This document shows positions 43,028-54,906 of a stretch of DNA of 64,000 bases, piece by piece. This DNA comes from Gnetum montanum. Taxonomy: Eukaryota > Streptophyta > Gnetopsida > Gnetales > Gnetaceae. The stretch is from contig MNCI01016268.1 of assembly GCA_015680685.1 (NCBI GenBank), positions 151,111-215,110 of the forward strand, read 5' to 3'. A program made the translations under genes and the position numbers. The notes below the pieces were generated by a model that was given only the letters and a program-made list of their open reading frames with translations, searched no databases and was not told where the DNA came from. The first letter of the stretch is position 1; the number at the start of each line of letters is the position of its first letter.

Positions 43028-43821
43028 TGATGAGCTGCGATATCGCGTCCGCTCCCATGATATCACATACACGATATCACAGCCCACCGCAATGTCCATA
43101 AATAAGAGGTGGCTTTCCCTATTTTAGGAACTTAAATTTAGATCCTTAGCCAAACTATAGTAGTCTTACCATTCCAGAGTTAGAATAATTTCCATGTGCC
43201 CGCAGTAGGAGTCTTAAAGTGAACGGATCTTTATTCGAGAAAATTGTACCTAAGCACATATTTGTGTACGGTAATAAAGACAAACTTTCTAATAAACCTT
43301 GCAGCATGTGGACTAAGATAAATAGGAGTTAATTATTGTTAAATATTTAAATGCTTTCTTAGTTAATTAATCTCTCTCAACCCTTGACTCTCCTAGTTAA
43401 GTGCACTTAGTACAACCTCTTCGAGCACGTGTGTAACACTTGGTAATCCAGTAATGACTAGCATTTGGTAATCCCAATAGCGTTGCACTAGTTCAGGGTG
43501 TGTGTGGCAAGTGGGAACGAATACTGGTGCTAGGACAATTAGAACTTAATGAATAGTTAATGAAAGTTAGTCACTTAGTTCTCTTCACCTTTCCCTGTTA
43601 GCAAAAGACATTAAAAAGATAAAAGATATAAAAGTCATATACCTCATGCTTACTTAACCATACAACCGTGACAATATAGGTAAGCTTGGGAAGACAACGA
43701 TTGATTAACCTTAGGTGTTCCATTAAGGCGAGTAAGCACTTAGTCCTTGGAGTTTGACCGGATCGCGCGTGAGATGCTTGTATTCGTATGGTTGAGTGTA
43801 TGGGTACCTTGCCACTCATCA
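43028..43821 (+). repeat. Element F 5' LTR
   Basis: 794 bases. U3 has three GATATC palindromes (43,039, 43,059, 43,073) before CCATAAATAAGAGG. The 3' LTR has five. Confidence 0.92.
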
Positions 43822-43822
43822 T

Positions 43823-43840
43823 TGGCATCGTTGCCAAGGA
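43823..43840 (+). other. Element F primer-binding site
   Basis: TGGCATCGTTGCCAAGGA, tRNA-Asp type; differences are transitions. Confidence 0.8.
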
Positions 43841-43967
43841 CTTAGTTGTTTGTGCACTACGTAGAACATAGGAGATCATCCATATCGTTGGGAAGCTAGA
43901 ACGAACCCTTAGGATTGATCAAAAGAAAAATAAGACAACGGTTAATCTCACACCAAACAAGACAAAA

Positions 43968-45909
43968 ATGTCTTTTTCTTCACACAAAAGCACTTTACTG
44001 CCTAGGACCAACACAAGAGATAGTCGATGGCACAACACACGTAACCAAGATCCACCAGTTCCTCAATAGCTCCATGTGGTATATATTCATCACACTGACT
44101 ATGTACCTAACTTCACCTTTATTCTCCATCAAGATGAACAATTGCATTGGAGAGACTTGGAGGATAACATAGTGTTGCCTCTAGATCGAGCAATCCCCAA
44201 CATGCTTCTTTGTGCTCTCGTGTGAGTAGGCATGTCACAGTTTTATGCAAAATACGTTGCATGCAATTATGACACAAGGGATTACCATCCCACAAAAGTG
44301 CAACATCAAAGGGACTTGTGATAGGAGAGACACTATACATCGTTGAAGGGAAAAGAACCCCATAATGCTCCACCCGTCTTAAGCGAAATTAAGGGTGATG
44401 AACCTATTTCAATAGGCTCTCCACAAAACAATGTTCCCCCTTCTAATGATGGTAAAGCGGTGGTGTATCAGAACCTCCACTCCATAATTCACAATCTTGG
44501 TTCTGATCCCCACAAACACCAAGTGTTCAATGAGAGAACACAAACACATGATAAGGATGGGCACTCTAATCGTAATCACAATCAGGGCTAGGACCACCAA
44601 AGAGAAGGTAGGAAACATCATCATGATGATGGTTCTCCTTCTCCTTCACCTTCATCATCACATTCACCCTCTCTTTTAGTATTAGGATGCAGTCATAAGG
44701 AGCCTAACTGTGAGGATAAAGGTAAACAGAGTGAGAAACCTCCACGAGAGAGTCGAGAATGAGGATGAGGGCACTCTAGAGAATCATGGCATGGAAGAAG
44801 GGAGATTAGGGAACTGCGTAGACATCATAGAAACTATGAATGAAATGACCACGAAGAACCTCTACTTGCAACCTGAATCATGTTAGATATTACAAAGGCC
44901 ATAAGAATTCCCACAAGGCACCAAAAGGATAGCAGGATCAAGAGGTTAGATATGAATAATATCCCATGATTTGAGGGGGGATACAATGTTGTTCCTCAAA
45001 ACCACTTACAAGCATTTCACAATGCATATGCCTTGCAAAACATTGAGAACAAATGAAAAAAACTAAAGTTGTTCCCAAGGACACTAGTAAAAGAAGCGAA
45101 GCTAGTATCGGTCCTTAGAACTAGAATCCATTCGAAGGTGGAGTATGATGCTAGAACTGTTTAATGATAAGTATCAAATGTACTCTCGGGTGTCCAACCT
45201 GCAAAAGAAAATCCAAGGATGAAAGCAAGGAAATCACAAACCCTTGAATGCTACGATGGGCCATTATTATGCAAAGTTACATCATTGCCCGAGCCATGGT
45301 TACTTGCAACAAGATCAACTGTGCCATCTCGTAGATGGACTTACGCATGAAACCAGGAGAACCCTTGGAACGTATGCCCAAGAGAGATTATCAGAGCTTA
45401 GGTCCCATTAGGTTCATAGGTTGCTGGAGCAAGTAGCCAAGGAAGAAGGAGAGCTACGTAAGAGAGAAAGTGCAGAAGAGTACAACTACAATCCTTCCCT
45501 CTGAAAAAGGGGAGTGAGATTTCGTGAGGAGGAGGAAGAGTCACCACTTGAAGAGATGATGCATAGGAAAACCTTGCCACTGCAAAAACTAATCACAGAA
45601 GTATCAACAAAGGTAGACCAAATGTGGGACTCCCTAGATAGTAGATTTGAAACTATTCTCAAAATTATACAAGAGTCTATTGAGTGAGGTAGTGACTATG
45701 ACAAAAAGAAAAAGAGGGACATGGACAATGCATGTAACAAAGGTAAAAGTAAAATGGCCATCACCAAAGAGGTTGTGGATTTTGATACGAGAAATGACAG
45801 TCAATGTGAGATATGTCAATATGACCATCCTAAGGGATGTTGCCCAATAATCTCACATCTGCAAGAGTCTGGAGTGTATGCACTTAACCCACAACTTAAC
45901 AAACGGTAA
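43968..45909 (+). pseudogene. Element F gag
   Basis: Gag from ATG 43,968 (MSFSSHKSTLLPRTNTRDSR). Domain order: N-terminal segment with DYVPNFTFILHQDEQLHWRD, a His/Ser-rich linker (HHHDDGSPSPSPSSSHSPS near 44,610-44,680), decayed capsid core (GGYNVVPQNHLQAFHNAYAL near 44,980; KKLKLFPRTLVKEAK near 45,060), helical linker (MWDSLDSRF), and the knuckle-like CEICQYDHPKGCCP near 45,810. The knuckle spacing C-x2-C-x3-H-x3-C is shorter than the usual C-x2-C-x4-H-x4-C. Multiple stops and at least two frameshifts. Closest relative in the window is G. Confidence 0.8.
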
Positions 45910-46318
45910 GCACCCCGATGGTTACCTTATCCCCAAGGTAACCCAAGGTAGTTCCACCAACCTTTAACGTATTATCTAGGTGGAACTCTACCACCACCTA
46001 TTGAGCAACAACAGTAGTGGTAATACCCACAGTCATTGGGAGATTCCACCACCACGGCAACAATATCCTTACCAGCAACTAAATCCATATCGCTATTACG
46101 TGCAACAGCCAATCTCTCCACGAGACTCTATTGGTCACTTGACACCACAACGTCACTACCAAGCTTAGGAGTATTATAGGACTCCTTCTCCTAGGAGAGA
46201 CAACCCACAAACATACCATCCTCCAAACCCATCCTCAACTCTCACACTGATAGCTCCATTACCACCCACTCTAGCAATGCAAGGGAAACTCCCCACTCAA
46301 CGATAGCAACACAATGCT

Positions 46319-47036
46319 ATGAGAGCTATAAACCTTCAACCCGCTGTCGGTTCTAACAACCACACAAAGAGAAGATCTTTCTTCAAAACCAACAATCCAA
46401 CCAAGCCATCACAACCACAAGCAATTAAGCCTCTGAATGCTTCGCCATCAAATAAGGCTTTAGAGCTCCCTTCAAACCAAAAACATAGTTCAACGTACAC
46501 AATTATGTTAACACATGCCGTCAATGACTGGATTAAGGAGGGCCACCTTCCCAGGATATTCTCTGATCTAGAAGTCCTTTAATCTATCTCCAAGTCACTG
46601 GGAATGAACCATGTAAAGCTCTTCTGGACTCAAGATCCAGAGTCAACTTAATATCACAAGAGATGTATAAAGCCTAGAACCTGCCTCCAATAAAGAAGAG
46701 CAATATTCACTTAAAGCTGGCTGACCAGTCCATCATTGTTCCCTTGGGACTAGTAGAGGACATTGTTACCACTATGTGTGGGTGGTCATACCCAGCTAAT
46801 TTCCTAGTAATACAAGTAAACAATGACAAAGGGGACTTCCCAATAATAATGGGAAGGGCATGGCTATGTACCATAAACACACGCCTAGGAATCCACGATC
46901 TTTCCCTAGAAATATCTAAGGAAAACACTTTTGGAAAGATCAAGAAGAAGAAAGTTCCATGCATCACATACAGTGATACAGGGTGTGATTGTGTACAGGA
47001 ATGTTCAACATCACCTGCGTGCAATGGGTGTGCCTA
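46319..47036 (+). pseudogene. Element F protease
   Basis: Retropepsin-like region. Basic lead NNHTKRRSFFKTNNPTKPSQ, then TIMLTHAVNDWIKEGHLP (46,319-46,580). After a frameshift the active-site stretch (46,610-46,650) reads as KALLDSRSRVNLISQEM-like text, with D-S-R for D-S-G. Then LGLVEDIVTTMCGWSYPANF and DFPIIMGRAWLCTINTRLGI (46,744-47,034), ending TAA. A Cys-rich tail (CDCVQECSTSPACNGCA) follows, whose counterpart in G continues without a stop. Broken by a frameshift and stops. Confidence 0.78.
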
Positions 47037-48851
47037 AGAAATTAACATACAAAAGTGCCTATATGTAGCAACCACACAACAAGAAGACACCCAGTGGTTC
47101 ATAGCTGCTCACCAACATGCATGGAACTAACTAGAGGAACAACTTGCACCCACGTCGAAAGCATAGATGCACTGGAGCAAGAGTGTCACCAACTTCCAAC
47201 CCTTAACCGGAAAACATCAATAGGGGGAAGCTGGAAATTCCTAAAAACTTCAAACAAACACTCCGATAAAAAATTACTAGTCAATGTGCAACAGACTAAA
47301 CCTTACCATGAATCTAAAACGGTCAATTCACATAACACATTGGAGAAAGGGTGACCTCGCTCATTATTTTCGATCTCCTCCTTTCAACTCAATCATGGGG
47401 GAGATGGCCACCTATGCTGATCAATCAAAGCCCTTGGTTCCTTTTTAAGTTTTTGTTTTACACATTTTTGTTTTACAAATTTCTTTCACTTTTCTTGGTT
47501 TTGTTTTGCAACATCGTTCACACTTTTTCATTTATTTGTGTGTTTATTTGTTTTATTTTGTTAGATTCGTCACCTAATATGTGCTCCTAATAGTGGTATG
47601 AACTGTATTCTATTGATTGCCAATGTTTGGTTTTTACCTTTGAGTTATAATGTTGATACTAAGGTATGGTTCTTTTGATATAATAGGCAATGAGTTCACG
47701 TCATCCATGCATCCATGAATTTCTATGGTCTCTCTTGGCTTGGAATTGTATAGTCCCTTTCTTTCAATAATAAGAACTATCAACGAATTGGTGACTATGC
47801 ATTTCTCAAACTAAAGAAAGACTCAAGGATTGAAAAGGGTGTAACTTCAAGGGGATTTGATGCATTTGTGCTGGCCATTCTCTTGGGTGCTTGGATGTTT
47901 TCTTCTTAAGTCTTCCTTACCATTGTAACGTTGCTCCATTATCGAGAAGCTGAGCTAATAAAAATAATAAGTCTTTGCATGGTGTGGTTCTCACATTAAA
48001 AAAAAGGGAGAATTCAAAGCACATCCCTTAGATGAAATAATCATCTGGCCTACAAGCACTAGTTACGGAACTAAACAAACATATTCCATCTAACTAAAGC
48101 CCTTTCTCGCTGCCTACTTTCTCCTTTTTCATTTCATCAAAATGGTGGTGACTCTTTGGTGGATGCATTCTTGCTACTTCAAGTGGATGGATTAGCCAAA
48201 TGTATTAATGCGAAGTCACTGGATGTGGATTGTTTGAGGCTAGATTTGGAATGAGATCTACTAAGTCACATTAACCATTAATACACAAGGGGTTGTTCAC
48301 CACCTTATCCTTGAGACTCCATTCCATTCTCTTCTTTCCATCATTCTTTCTCCATTTTTCCACCTCATTGCCAGTTGTATCAATAGTCCATATTTTGGGT
48401 GATGCATTGTTTTCTTTTTGGTAAATTCTTGTGGTTAAGACTTTAACTCTTACTTCCAAATGACATTTCCAAAGCCTATGGACTCCTTGAATGGGGGATT
48501 GTCAAGGCATTAAGGGTATGAGCCTACTTTGGGGAGGACCCACTAACATTCCTATTTGGTGCATCAGTTAACTTCTTTCCCATAAACATTACTGCAATCA
48601 CCATTTATTTTGTTCATTTCCACCTATGACATCCATTTTACTAGCATTACCATTGTTTCTTTTTCTCCATCTTTCTTATTCCTTATCTTTTTCCATTCTC
48701 TCTCTACCAAAGGTTCGCTCTTAGTCATGGGGGTCCTGGTCCAATTTTTTCGATTTTCTCTTAACCCCTACACCTTGGGTAGTCACCAGTGTTATATCTC
48801 CAAAATCCGCATCAACCATATCATAACTCAGTCAATGGACCATTCATTGAG

Positions 48852-48916
48852 GTAAGGTATCAACTGCATTGCGATTCATTTACCCTTGCTAATTTAAAAT
48901 TGTGTTGTGTCTGTAG
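48852..48916 (+). other. Candidate intron in element F
   Basis: GAG|GTAAGG donor (48,852) and GTGTCTGTAG|ATGG acceptor (48,915-48,916), 65 bases. Confidence 0.5.
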
Positions 48917-49058
48917 ATGGCAATCATACATCAATGGATTGGATCTGGAGAGAACACTTGAAATGGACTGGTGTTGGGGCAATTACGCAAGGAACAAGAT
49001 CGATGGCATGGTTACAGATGGACAATGGAAGGTGCCATCTTGGCATCGGCAGCAACAC

Positions 49059-49062
<4 letters not shown>

Positions 49063-49092
<30 letters not shown>
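49063..49092. repeat. TC dinucleotide microsatellite
   Basis: About 15 TC repeats in element F's 3' region; element G has a degenerate CT-rich tract at the equivalent place (about 56,600-56,636). Confidence 0.95.
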
Positions 49093-49098
<6 letters not shown>

Positions 49099-49266
49099 GC
49101 TAGCTATCAAATAAGGCTGGATGTCAAATGTACATAGTGTTTACTCTTATGGTCATGAACACTATTGTTGTCATGTGTTGTAATGATGATCCATTCACAT
49201 GTCACCCCATTCACCATTAGTGTCATTTAAGTCAATAATCCCATACCTTCCCAATATTTTGTAAGC

Positions 49267-49302
49267 AACTTGAGGACGAGTTTTCATTCAGTCATGGGGG
49301 TA
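49267..49302 (+). promoter_or_regulatory. Element F hairpin and polypurine tract
   Basis: AACTTG and CGAGTT (one U-G) around loop AGGA, then CAGTCATGGGGGTA abutting the LTR. Confidence 0.65.
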
Positions 49303-50128
49303 TGATGAGCAGCGATATCGCATATGTGATATCGCATCCGCGATATCGAGTCCGCCCCCACGATATCGCATACACGATATCGTGGCCCACCACAATGTCT
49401 ATAAATAAGAGGTGGCTTTCCCTATTTTATACACTTAGATTTAGACCCTTAGCCAAACTATAGCAGTTTTACCATTCCAAAGTTAGAATAATTTCCATGT
49501 GCCCACAGTAGGAGTCTTAAAGTGAACGAATCTTTATTCGAGCAAATTGTACCTGAGCACACATCTGTGTACAGCAATAAAGACAAACTTTCTGATAAAC
49601 CTTGCAGCATGTGGACTAAGCTAAATAGGAGTTAATTATTGTTGAATATTTATATTCTTTCTTAGTTAATTAATCTCTCTCAACCCTTGACTCTCCTAGT
49701 TAAGTGCACTCAGTACAACTGCTTCAAACACATGTGTAACACTTGGTAACCCAATAACGAGTAGCGTTTGGTAATCCCAGTAGCATTGCACTGGTTCAAG
49801 GTGTGTGCAGCAAGTGGGAATAGATACTGGTGCTAGGACAATTAGAACTTAGTTAATGAATAGTTAATGAAAGTTGGTTACTTAGTTCTCTTCACCTTTC
49901 CCTGTTAGCATAAGACATTAAAAAGATAAAAGATATAAAAGTCATATACCTCAAGCTTACTTAACCATACAACCGTGACAATACAAGTAAGCTTGGGAAG
50001 ACAACAATTGATTAACCTTAAGTGTTCCATTAAGGTGCGTAAGCACTTAGTCCTTGGAGTTCGACCGGATCGTGCATGAGATGCTCATATTCGTATGGTT
50101 GAGTGTAAGGGTACCTCGCCACTCATCT
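49303..50128 (+). repeat. Element F 3' LTR
   Basis: 826 bases. Five GATATC sites at 49,314, 49,328, 49,342, 49,362 and 49,376 precede TATAAATA at 49,400-49,407. Ends CTCATCT instead of CTCATCA. Confidence 0.92.
49314..49407 (+). promoter_or_regulatory. GATATC palindrome cluster and TATA box of the F LTR
   Basis: Five GATATC hexamers, mostly as CGATATCG, with spacings 14, 14, 20 and 14, then TATAAATA 19 bases after the last one. A promoter/enhancer array is the natural reading; the binding factor is unknown. Confidence 0.65.
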
Positions 50129-50133
50129 GGTAG

Positions 50134-50420
50134 GAATTGAACCTTGAACCTATTTTGTTAGAGCAAGGCTCCAATGATCATAATGATAAAATAACATTAA
50201 GTACCATGTTTGTAGGTTGGCAATCTCATAGGTGGAAAGGTATATTAATACAATAAAAAATTTTGAAAGCCTAAAAATTAAATTAAAAAGGTTTAAGTGT
50301 CCGAGAAAAGGATTAATTTTAGTAGAAGCATCTAAACACATAATAGAAGATTAATCAAGATTCTCATTTACATCTCTTAAGCTATGATGGTGAAGGATTA
50401 CCATTTGAGAAAAATACAAA
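50134..50420. other. Spacer between elements F and G
   Basis: About 290 bases, AT-rich, no recognised feature. Continues after G at 57,840. Confidence 0.6.
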
Positions 50421-50425
50421 GAGGG

Positions 50426-51442
50426 TGATGGGATGCGATATTGCATGGGCCACAATATCACCTACGCGATATCGCGGTGCACTGTCATATCTATAAATAA
50501 GAGGCGGATCTTCCTTGTTTCCTAATCCTAGGCTAGAAGTAGGGAGACTCTGGCAGATTGATCACTCCAGAGATAGAATATTTTCCATGTGCCCGCAGTA
50601 GGAGTCCCAAACTGAACGGATCTTTATTCAAGCAAACATTGTACCTGAACACAAGTTTGTGTATGGAAATAAAGATGAGCTTTTTGGATAAACCTTGCAG
50701 TGCATGGAATAGGATTTTATTTATTGTTATTTACTATTTTCCTTCTCGACCCTTATCTCCTAGTAATGTGGAATGAGTACAACTTGATTACGAGCATCTA
50801 AGGATGTGTACGAATAATCAAGGAACAGATGCTCATTGCAATGCAGAATGAGTACAACTTAATTACAAGCATCTCAGTGTGACTACTTGGTAACCCAGTG
50901 GCATATCTAGGATCTATGCTTGGTAATCCCAGTGGTAGTCGTGCACCAAGATGTGTACAGATAATCAAGGAATTGGCTACTCATTGCACTTAGGCTAGAT
51001 TAGATTCTCTTAACCCTTTTCTCCTAGTTAAGTGCCTCAATACGACCACTTCGAGCACGTGCGTTATGCGTGGTGATCCGAGCAACGATTAGCATTTGGT
51101 AGCCATGGTTGCATCAGTTTAGGGTATGTACGGTAAGTGGGAATGAATGCTGACGCTAGATAATTTAGACTTAGTTCATTAGTTAGAGTTAGTAATTAGT
51201 TTCTCAACCCTTCACCTCAGTAGCATAGGAGACATAAAACATAAAAGACTATAAAAATCATATACCTCAGATTTACTTAACCATACACCGTGACAACTAC
51301 AAGTAAGTCTGGGAAGACAATGAATAATTAACCCTAAGTGTTCCATGGGGTGTGTAGGCACTTAGTCTGCAGAGTTCGACCAGATCACGCATGCTATGCT
51401 CGTTTCGTATGGTTGAGTGTAGGGGTACCTCGCCACTCATCA
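50426..51442 (+). repeat. Element G 5' LTR (mosaic of A-type and F-type modules)
   Basis: 1,017 bases, TGATGGG...CTCATCA. After the TATA (TATAAATA, 50,493-50,500) it contains an A-like module (CTACTTGGTAACCCAGTGG at about 50,884 to CTTAGGCTAG) followed by an F-like module (CCACTTCGAGCACGTG at about 51,047 onward), which accounts for its extra length. Confidence 0.88.
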
Positions 51443-51443
51443 T

Positions 51444-51461
51444 TGGCACCATTGCCGAGGA
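51444..51461 (+). other. Element G primer-binding site
   Basis: TGGCACCATTGCCGAGGA, tRNA-Asp type; three transitions from TGGCGCCGTTGCCGGGGA. Confidence 0.85.
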
Positions 51462-51584
51462 CAAAGTGTTTGTATGCCGAATAGAACATAAAGGATATCA
51501 CTCACATTGTTGGGAGTCTAAACGGACCTTTGGGTTAATTAATTAACAAGAATTTTATAATGGTAAAATAGCACACCTATAAAA

Positions 51585-53510
51585 ATATCTTCTTCTCACA
51601 AAAGTAATTCACCACCTAGGACTAATACTAGAGATAGTCGACAACATAAAACACAACCAAATCAGCCAAGTCCTAAACAATACAAGATAGTCTATACTCA
51701 TCCTAATGAGTATATTCCAGACTTTACCTTTATCCTTCATCAAGATGAACAGCTGCGATGGAGAGATCTACAAGGTAACATCGTGTTACCCCTAGATCGA
51801 TCCGTCCCTAACATGCTCTTCCGTGCTTTGGCACAGATTAGCATGACAAAATTATTTGTTGAATACGTTGCGGAAGACTTTGATATAAGGGATTATTATC
51901 CCACCAACGCACAATGTATGAGGGACTTAAGGAAGGAGAGCTAATATACACTGTTGAAGGGCAAAGAGGTCCCGCACGTCCTTAGCGAAATAGGAGATGA
52001 GAAACCCCTTATAACGGGTTCTCTAACAAATGATGTTCCCCCTCTGAATGATGATGAGGAGGTAAGGCATCAGAACCTATGATCAATGATACATAACACT
52101 GGTTCTGATCCCCATGAACGCCAACTATTCACTGAAGGAACAAAAACTCATACTAAGGACGGGCACTTAGATCGTCATAACAATCGGGGCCGAAACAGCC
52201 GAAGAGAAGGTAAGAAACATCACCATGGTGATGGTTCTCATTCTTCTTCTCCTTCATCTCACCAGTCACCCTCTCCTTCCACATCTAGGCACAGCCACCA
52301 CAAACATAACGGTGAGGATAGAGGTAGAAAAAATGAGAGACCTCGATGGGAAAGTTGAGAGAGAGGACAAGGGCAAGGATGTAGGGAGAGTAGGGAACAA
52401 CGCAGACATCACAGGCATCATGAAAGAGATGATCATGATGAGCCCCTACTCACAACCCAAAGTATGCTTGACATAACAGAGGCTGTTAGGATTCTAACAA
52501 GGCACCAAAAGGACAGCCAGATCAAATGCTTAGACATGAACAATATCTTATGCTTTGAGAGGGGATATAACACTGATCTGTAACATCATTTACAGGCATT
52601 CCACGATGCTTGTGCCTTGAAAATTATAGAAAATGAGTGGAAAAAGCTTAAGTTGTTTCCAAGGACACTCACTAAAGAAGCAGAGAGTTGGTACCGGTCC
52701 TTAGAATTGGAAACCCTCAGGAGGTGAAGTATGATGCTAGAACTCTTCAACGATAAATATCAGACATACTCCAGAGTGTCCAATTTGCGTAAGCAGATCC
52801 AAGGCTGGAAATAAGGTACTTATGAACCCTTGGATGCTGCCATGGCCCACTACTACACATTGTTACATCGTTGCCTAGGCCATGGGTACGCTCAGCGGGA
52901 TCAACTTCGCCACATCGTGGATGGGCTAAGGCATGAAACGAGAAGAACCCTTGGGACTTATGCCCAAGGGAGACTATCACAACTTAGAGCCCATGAAGTA
53001 CATTGCTTGTTGGAACAAGTAGCAAATGAAGAAGGTGAGCTACATAAGAGGGAAAGTGTAGAAGAATACAACCACGATTCCTCCCTTCGAAAGAAGGGAG
53101 TAAAATTCTGTGATGAGGAGGATGAGTCACCACTCGAAGAGTTGGTGAACTAGAAAACCTTGCCGATCCAAAAGTGAACAACCAAGGTATCGACTAAGAT
53201 GGACAATTGTGGGATTCCTTAGACTCCAGACTTGAAAGTGTTTTGAAAATTGTAGAAGAGTCTAAGGATGAATGAAGTAGTAACAAAGGTAAAACAAAGC
53301 GGAGAGATTCAGGCCCTACACATAACAAGGGTAAAGGGAAAAATCTTATCTCCGATGAAGTTGTGGATTCAGACACAGACGATGACGGTGGATGTGAGAT
53401 CTTTCAATATGACCATCCTAAGAGATGTTGTCCAATTATCTCACATCTACAGGAGTCTGGGGTGTATGCGCTTAATCTGAGACTCAACCAACGACAAACA
53501 CCCCATCCAC
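51585..53510 (+). pseudogene. Element G gag
   Basis: Best-kept gag of the family. One frame runs from 51,585, where the ATG of F has become ATA, through NEYIPDFTFILHQDEQLRWR, a His/Ser-rich linker (52,086-52,356), DEPLLTTQSMLDITEAVRIL, LQAFHDACALKIIENEWKKL, ESWYRSLELETLRR, SMMLELFNDKYQTYSRVSN, DAAMAHYYTLLHRCLGHGYA, LRHIVDGLRHETRRTLGTYA and the acidic stretch FCDEEDESPLEELVN (to 53,151). Then it continues through stops to the knuckle remnant CEIFQYDHPKRCCP near 53,390-53,430. At least six in-frame stops (such as 52,356 TGA, 53,152 TAG) but little sign of frameshift in the capsid part; most fit Trp, Arg or Gln codons changed by C-to-T or G-to-A. Confidence 0.85.
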
Positions 53511-53853
53511 AAGGTAATCCAAGGTAGTTCCACCAACCACTGACATATTATCCAAGTGGAACCCTCCACAACCCATCAGATAGCACCAGCAGTGGCAATA
53601 CCCACATTCATGGGAGATGCCACCGCCAACACAACAGTACCCTTACTGCCAGCCTGACCCTTATGGTTATTATGTGTAGCAGCCAGTTTCTCTAGGTGAC
53701 TCTATGGGTCACACAACTCCCCAACATCACTACCAAGTTTGAGAGCACTTTAGGAGGACTCCTTCTCCTCCGAGAGACATCCCACATTCATCCCATCCTC
53801 TAACTCCATCTGCATCTCTTCCACCTATAGTTCTCATACAACTTGCTCCAACA

Positions 53854-54906
53854 ATGCAAGGGGAACTCCCTACTCAACCACAACAACGTAACACTGCGAG
53901 AGCTGTAAATATTCAACTTGGTACTGGTTCTAACAATTGTATAAAGAAAAGGCCTTTCTTCAGAACCAGAAGCCCAGACAAACTCTCGCAACAACAAACG
54001 GTTGAGCCAATGTACATGCCTCCACCATCTAACACTTCGGAGCACCCTTCAATCCAAAAGAATTGTACACATACGGTTATGTTAACGCATACCATAACCG
54101 ACTAGATCAAGGTAGGCCACCTTCCCAGGAAACTATCTGACCCTAGGAGCCCCTTAATCTATCTACAAATTGCCGGGAACAAACCATATCAAGCTCTTCT
54201 TGACTCAGGTTCTAGAGTCAATTTAATATCACGAGAGATGTATCAAACCTGGAACCTACCCCAACTTAAGAAGAACAACATCCAACTAGAGTTGGCAGAC
54301 CAATCCATCACCATTCCCTTGGGATTGGTGGAGGACATTATTATCACTGTGTGTGGTTGGTCCTACCCAGCTAACTTCCTAGTGATTGAAGTTAACAACA
54401 ACAATGAAGGGGACTTCCCAATTATAATGGGAAGGCCATGGCTAAGTACAGGAGATGCGTACCTAGGGATCCATGATCTTTCTTTGCAGATATCTAAGAT
54501 CAACATATATGGAAAGATCGAGAAGAAGAAAGTTCCGTGCATCACATACAGTGACACAGAGGGTGATGACATGGAAGAGTGTTCAGCATTGCTTCCATGT
54601 GATCGGTGTGCCCAAGAAATACAAATTCAAAGGTGCCTATATGTAGCAACCACACCAATAGTAGACACCTTTTGGTTGACAACTACTAGGAAAAGCAAAC
54701 TAATATGTAAGGAACGAACTGAAGAAACTCATGCTAACAACAAAGGCATAGACACATTAGAGTATGAGCGTCACCAACTTCCACCCCTTAATCTAAGAAT
54801 ATCAATCGGGAGAAGTAGGACATTTCTACGAAATTCAAAAAAATGCTCATTATTGCAGATCTCTCCCTTACAATTCAGTCATGGGGGAGATGGCCACCTA
54901 TGCTAA
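53854..54906 (+). pseudogene. Element G protease and C-terminal tail
   Basis: Longest protease frame in the family, broken only by a TAG at 54,103-54,105 (probably TGG before) in THTITD.IKVGHLPR. Basic lead NNCIKKRPFFRTRSPDK. Active site QALLDSGSRVNLISREMYQ (54,190-54,246) keeps D-S-G. Then LELADQSITIPLGLVEDIII, CGWSYPANFLVIEV, GDFPIIMGRPWLS and the C-terminal tail with CDRCAQEIQIQRCLYVATTP, ending ISPLQFSHGGDGHLC with TAA (54,904-54,906). The last codons include the CAGTCATGGGGGAGATGG motif. As in Athila elements the enzyme would cut the Gag polyprotein. No RT follows. Confidence 0.85.

Larger units (their letters stand above)
47037..49266 (+). other. Element F 3' region, non-coding
   Basis: Degenerate gag-pol tail to about 47,410 with ATCATGGGGGAGATGGCC (47,392), T-rich TTTTGTTTTACA repeats (47,450-47,530), then conserved untranslated text. 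It includes TTAGTCATGGGGGTCC near 48,722, the candidate intron 48,852-48,916 and a TC microsatellite. Confidence 0.65.
43028..50128 (+). mobile_element. Element F, Athila-like with gag and protease
   Basis: 7,101 bases, LTRs 43,028-43,821 and 49,303-50,128, GGTAG duplication at 43,023-43,027 and 50,129-50,133. Final CA of the 3' LTR is CT. No RT, integrase or ORF3. Confidence 0.92.
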
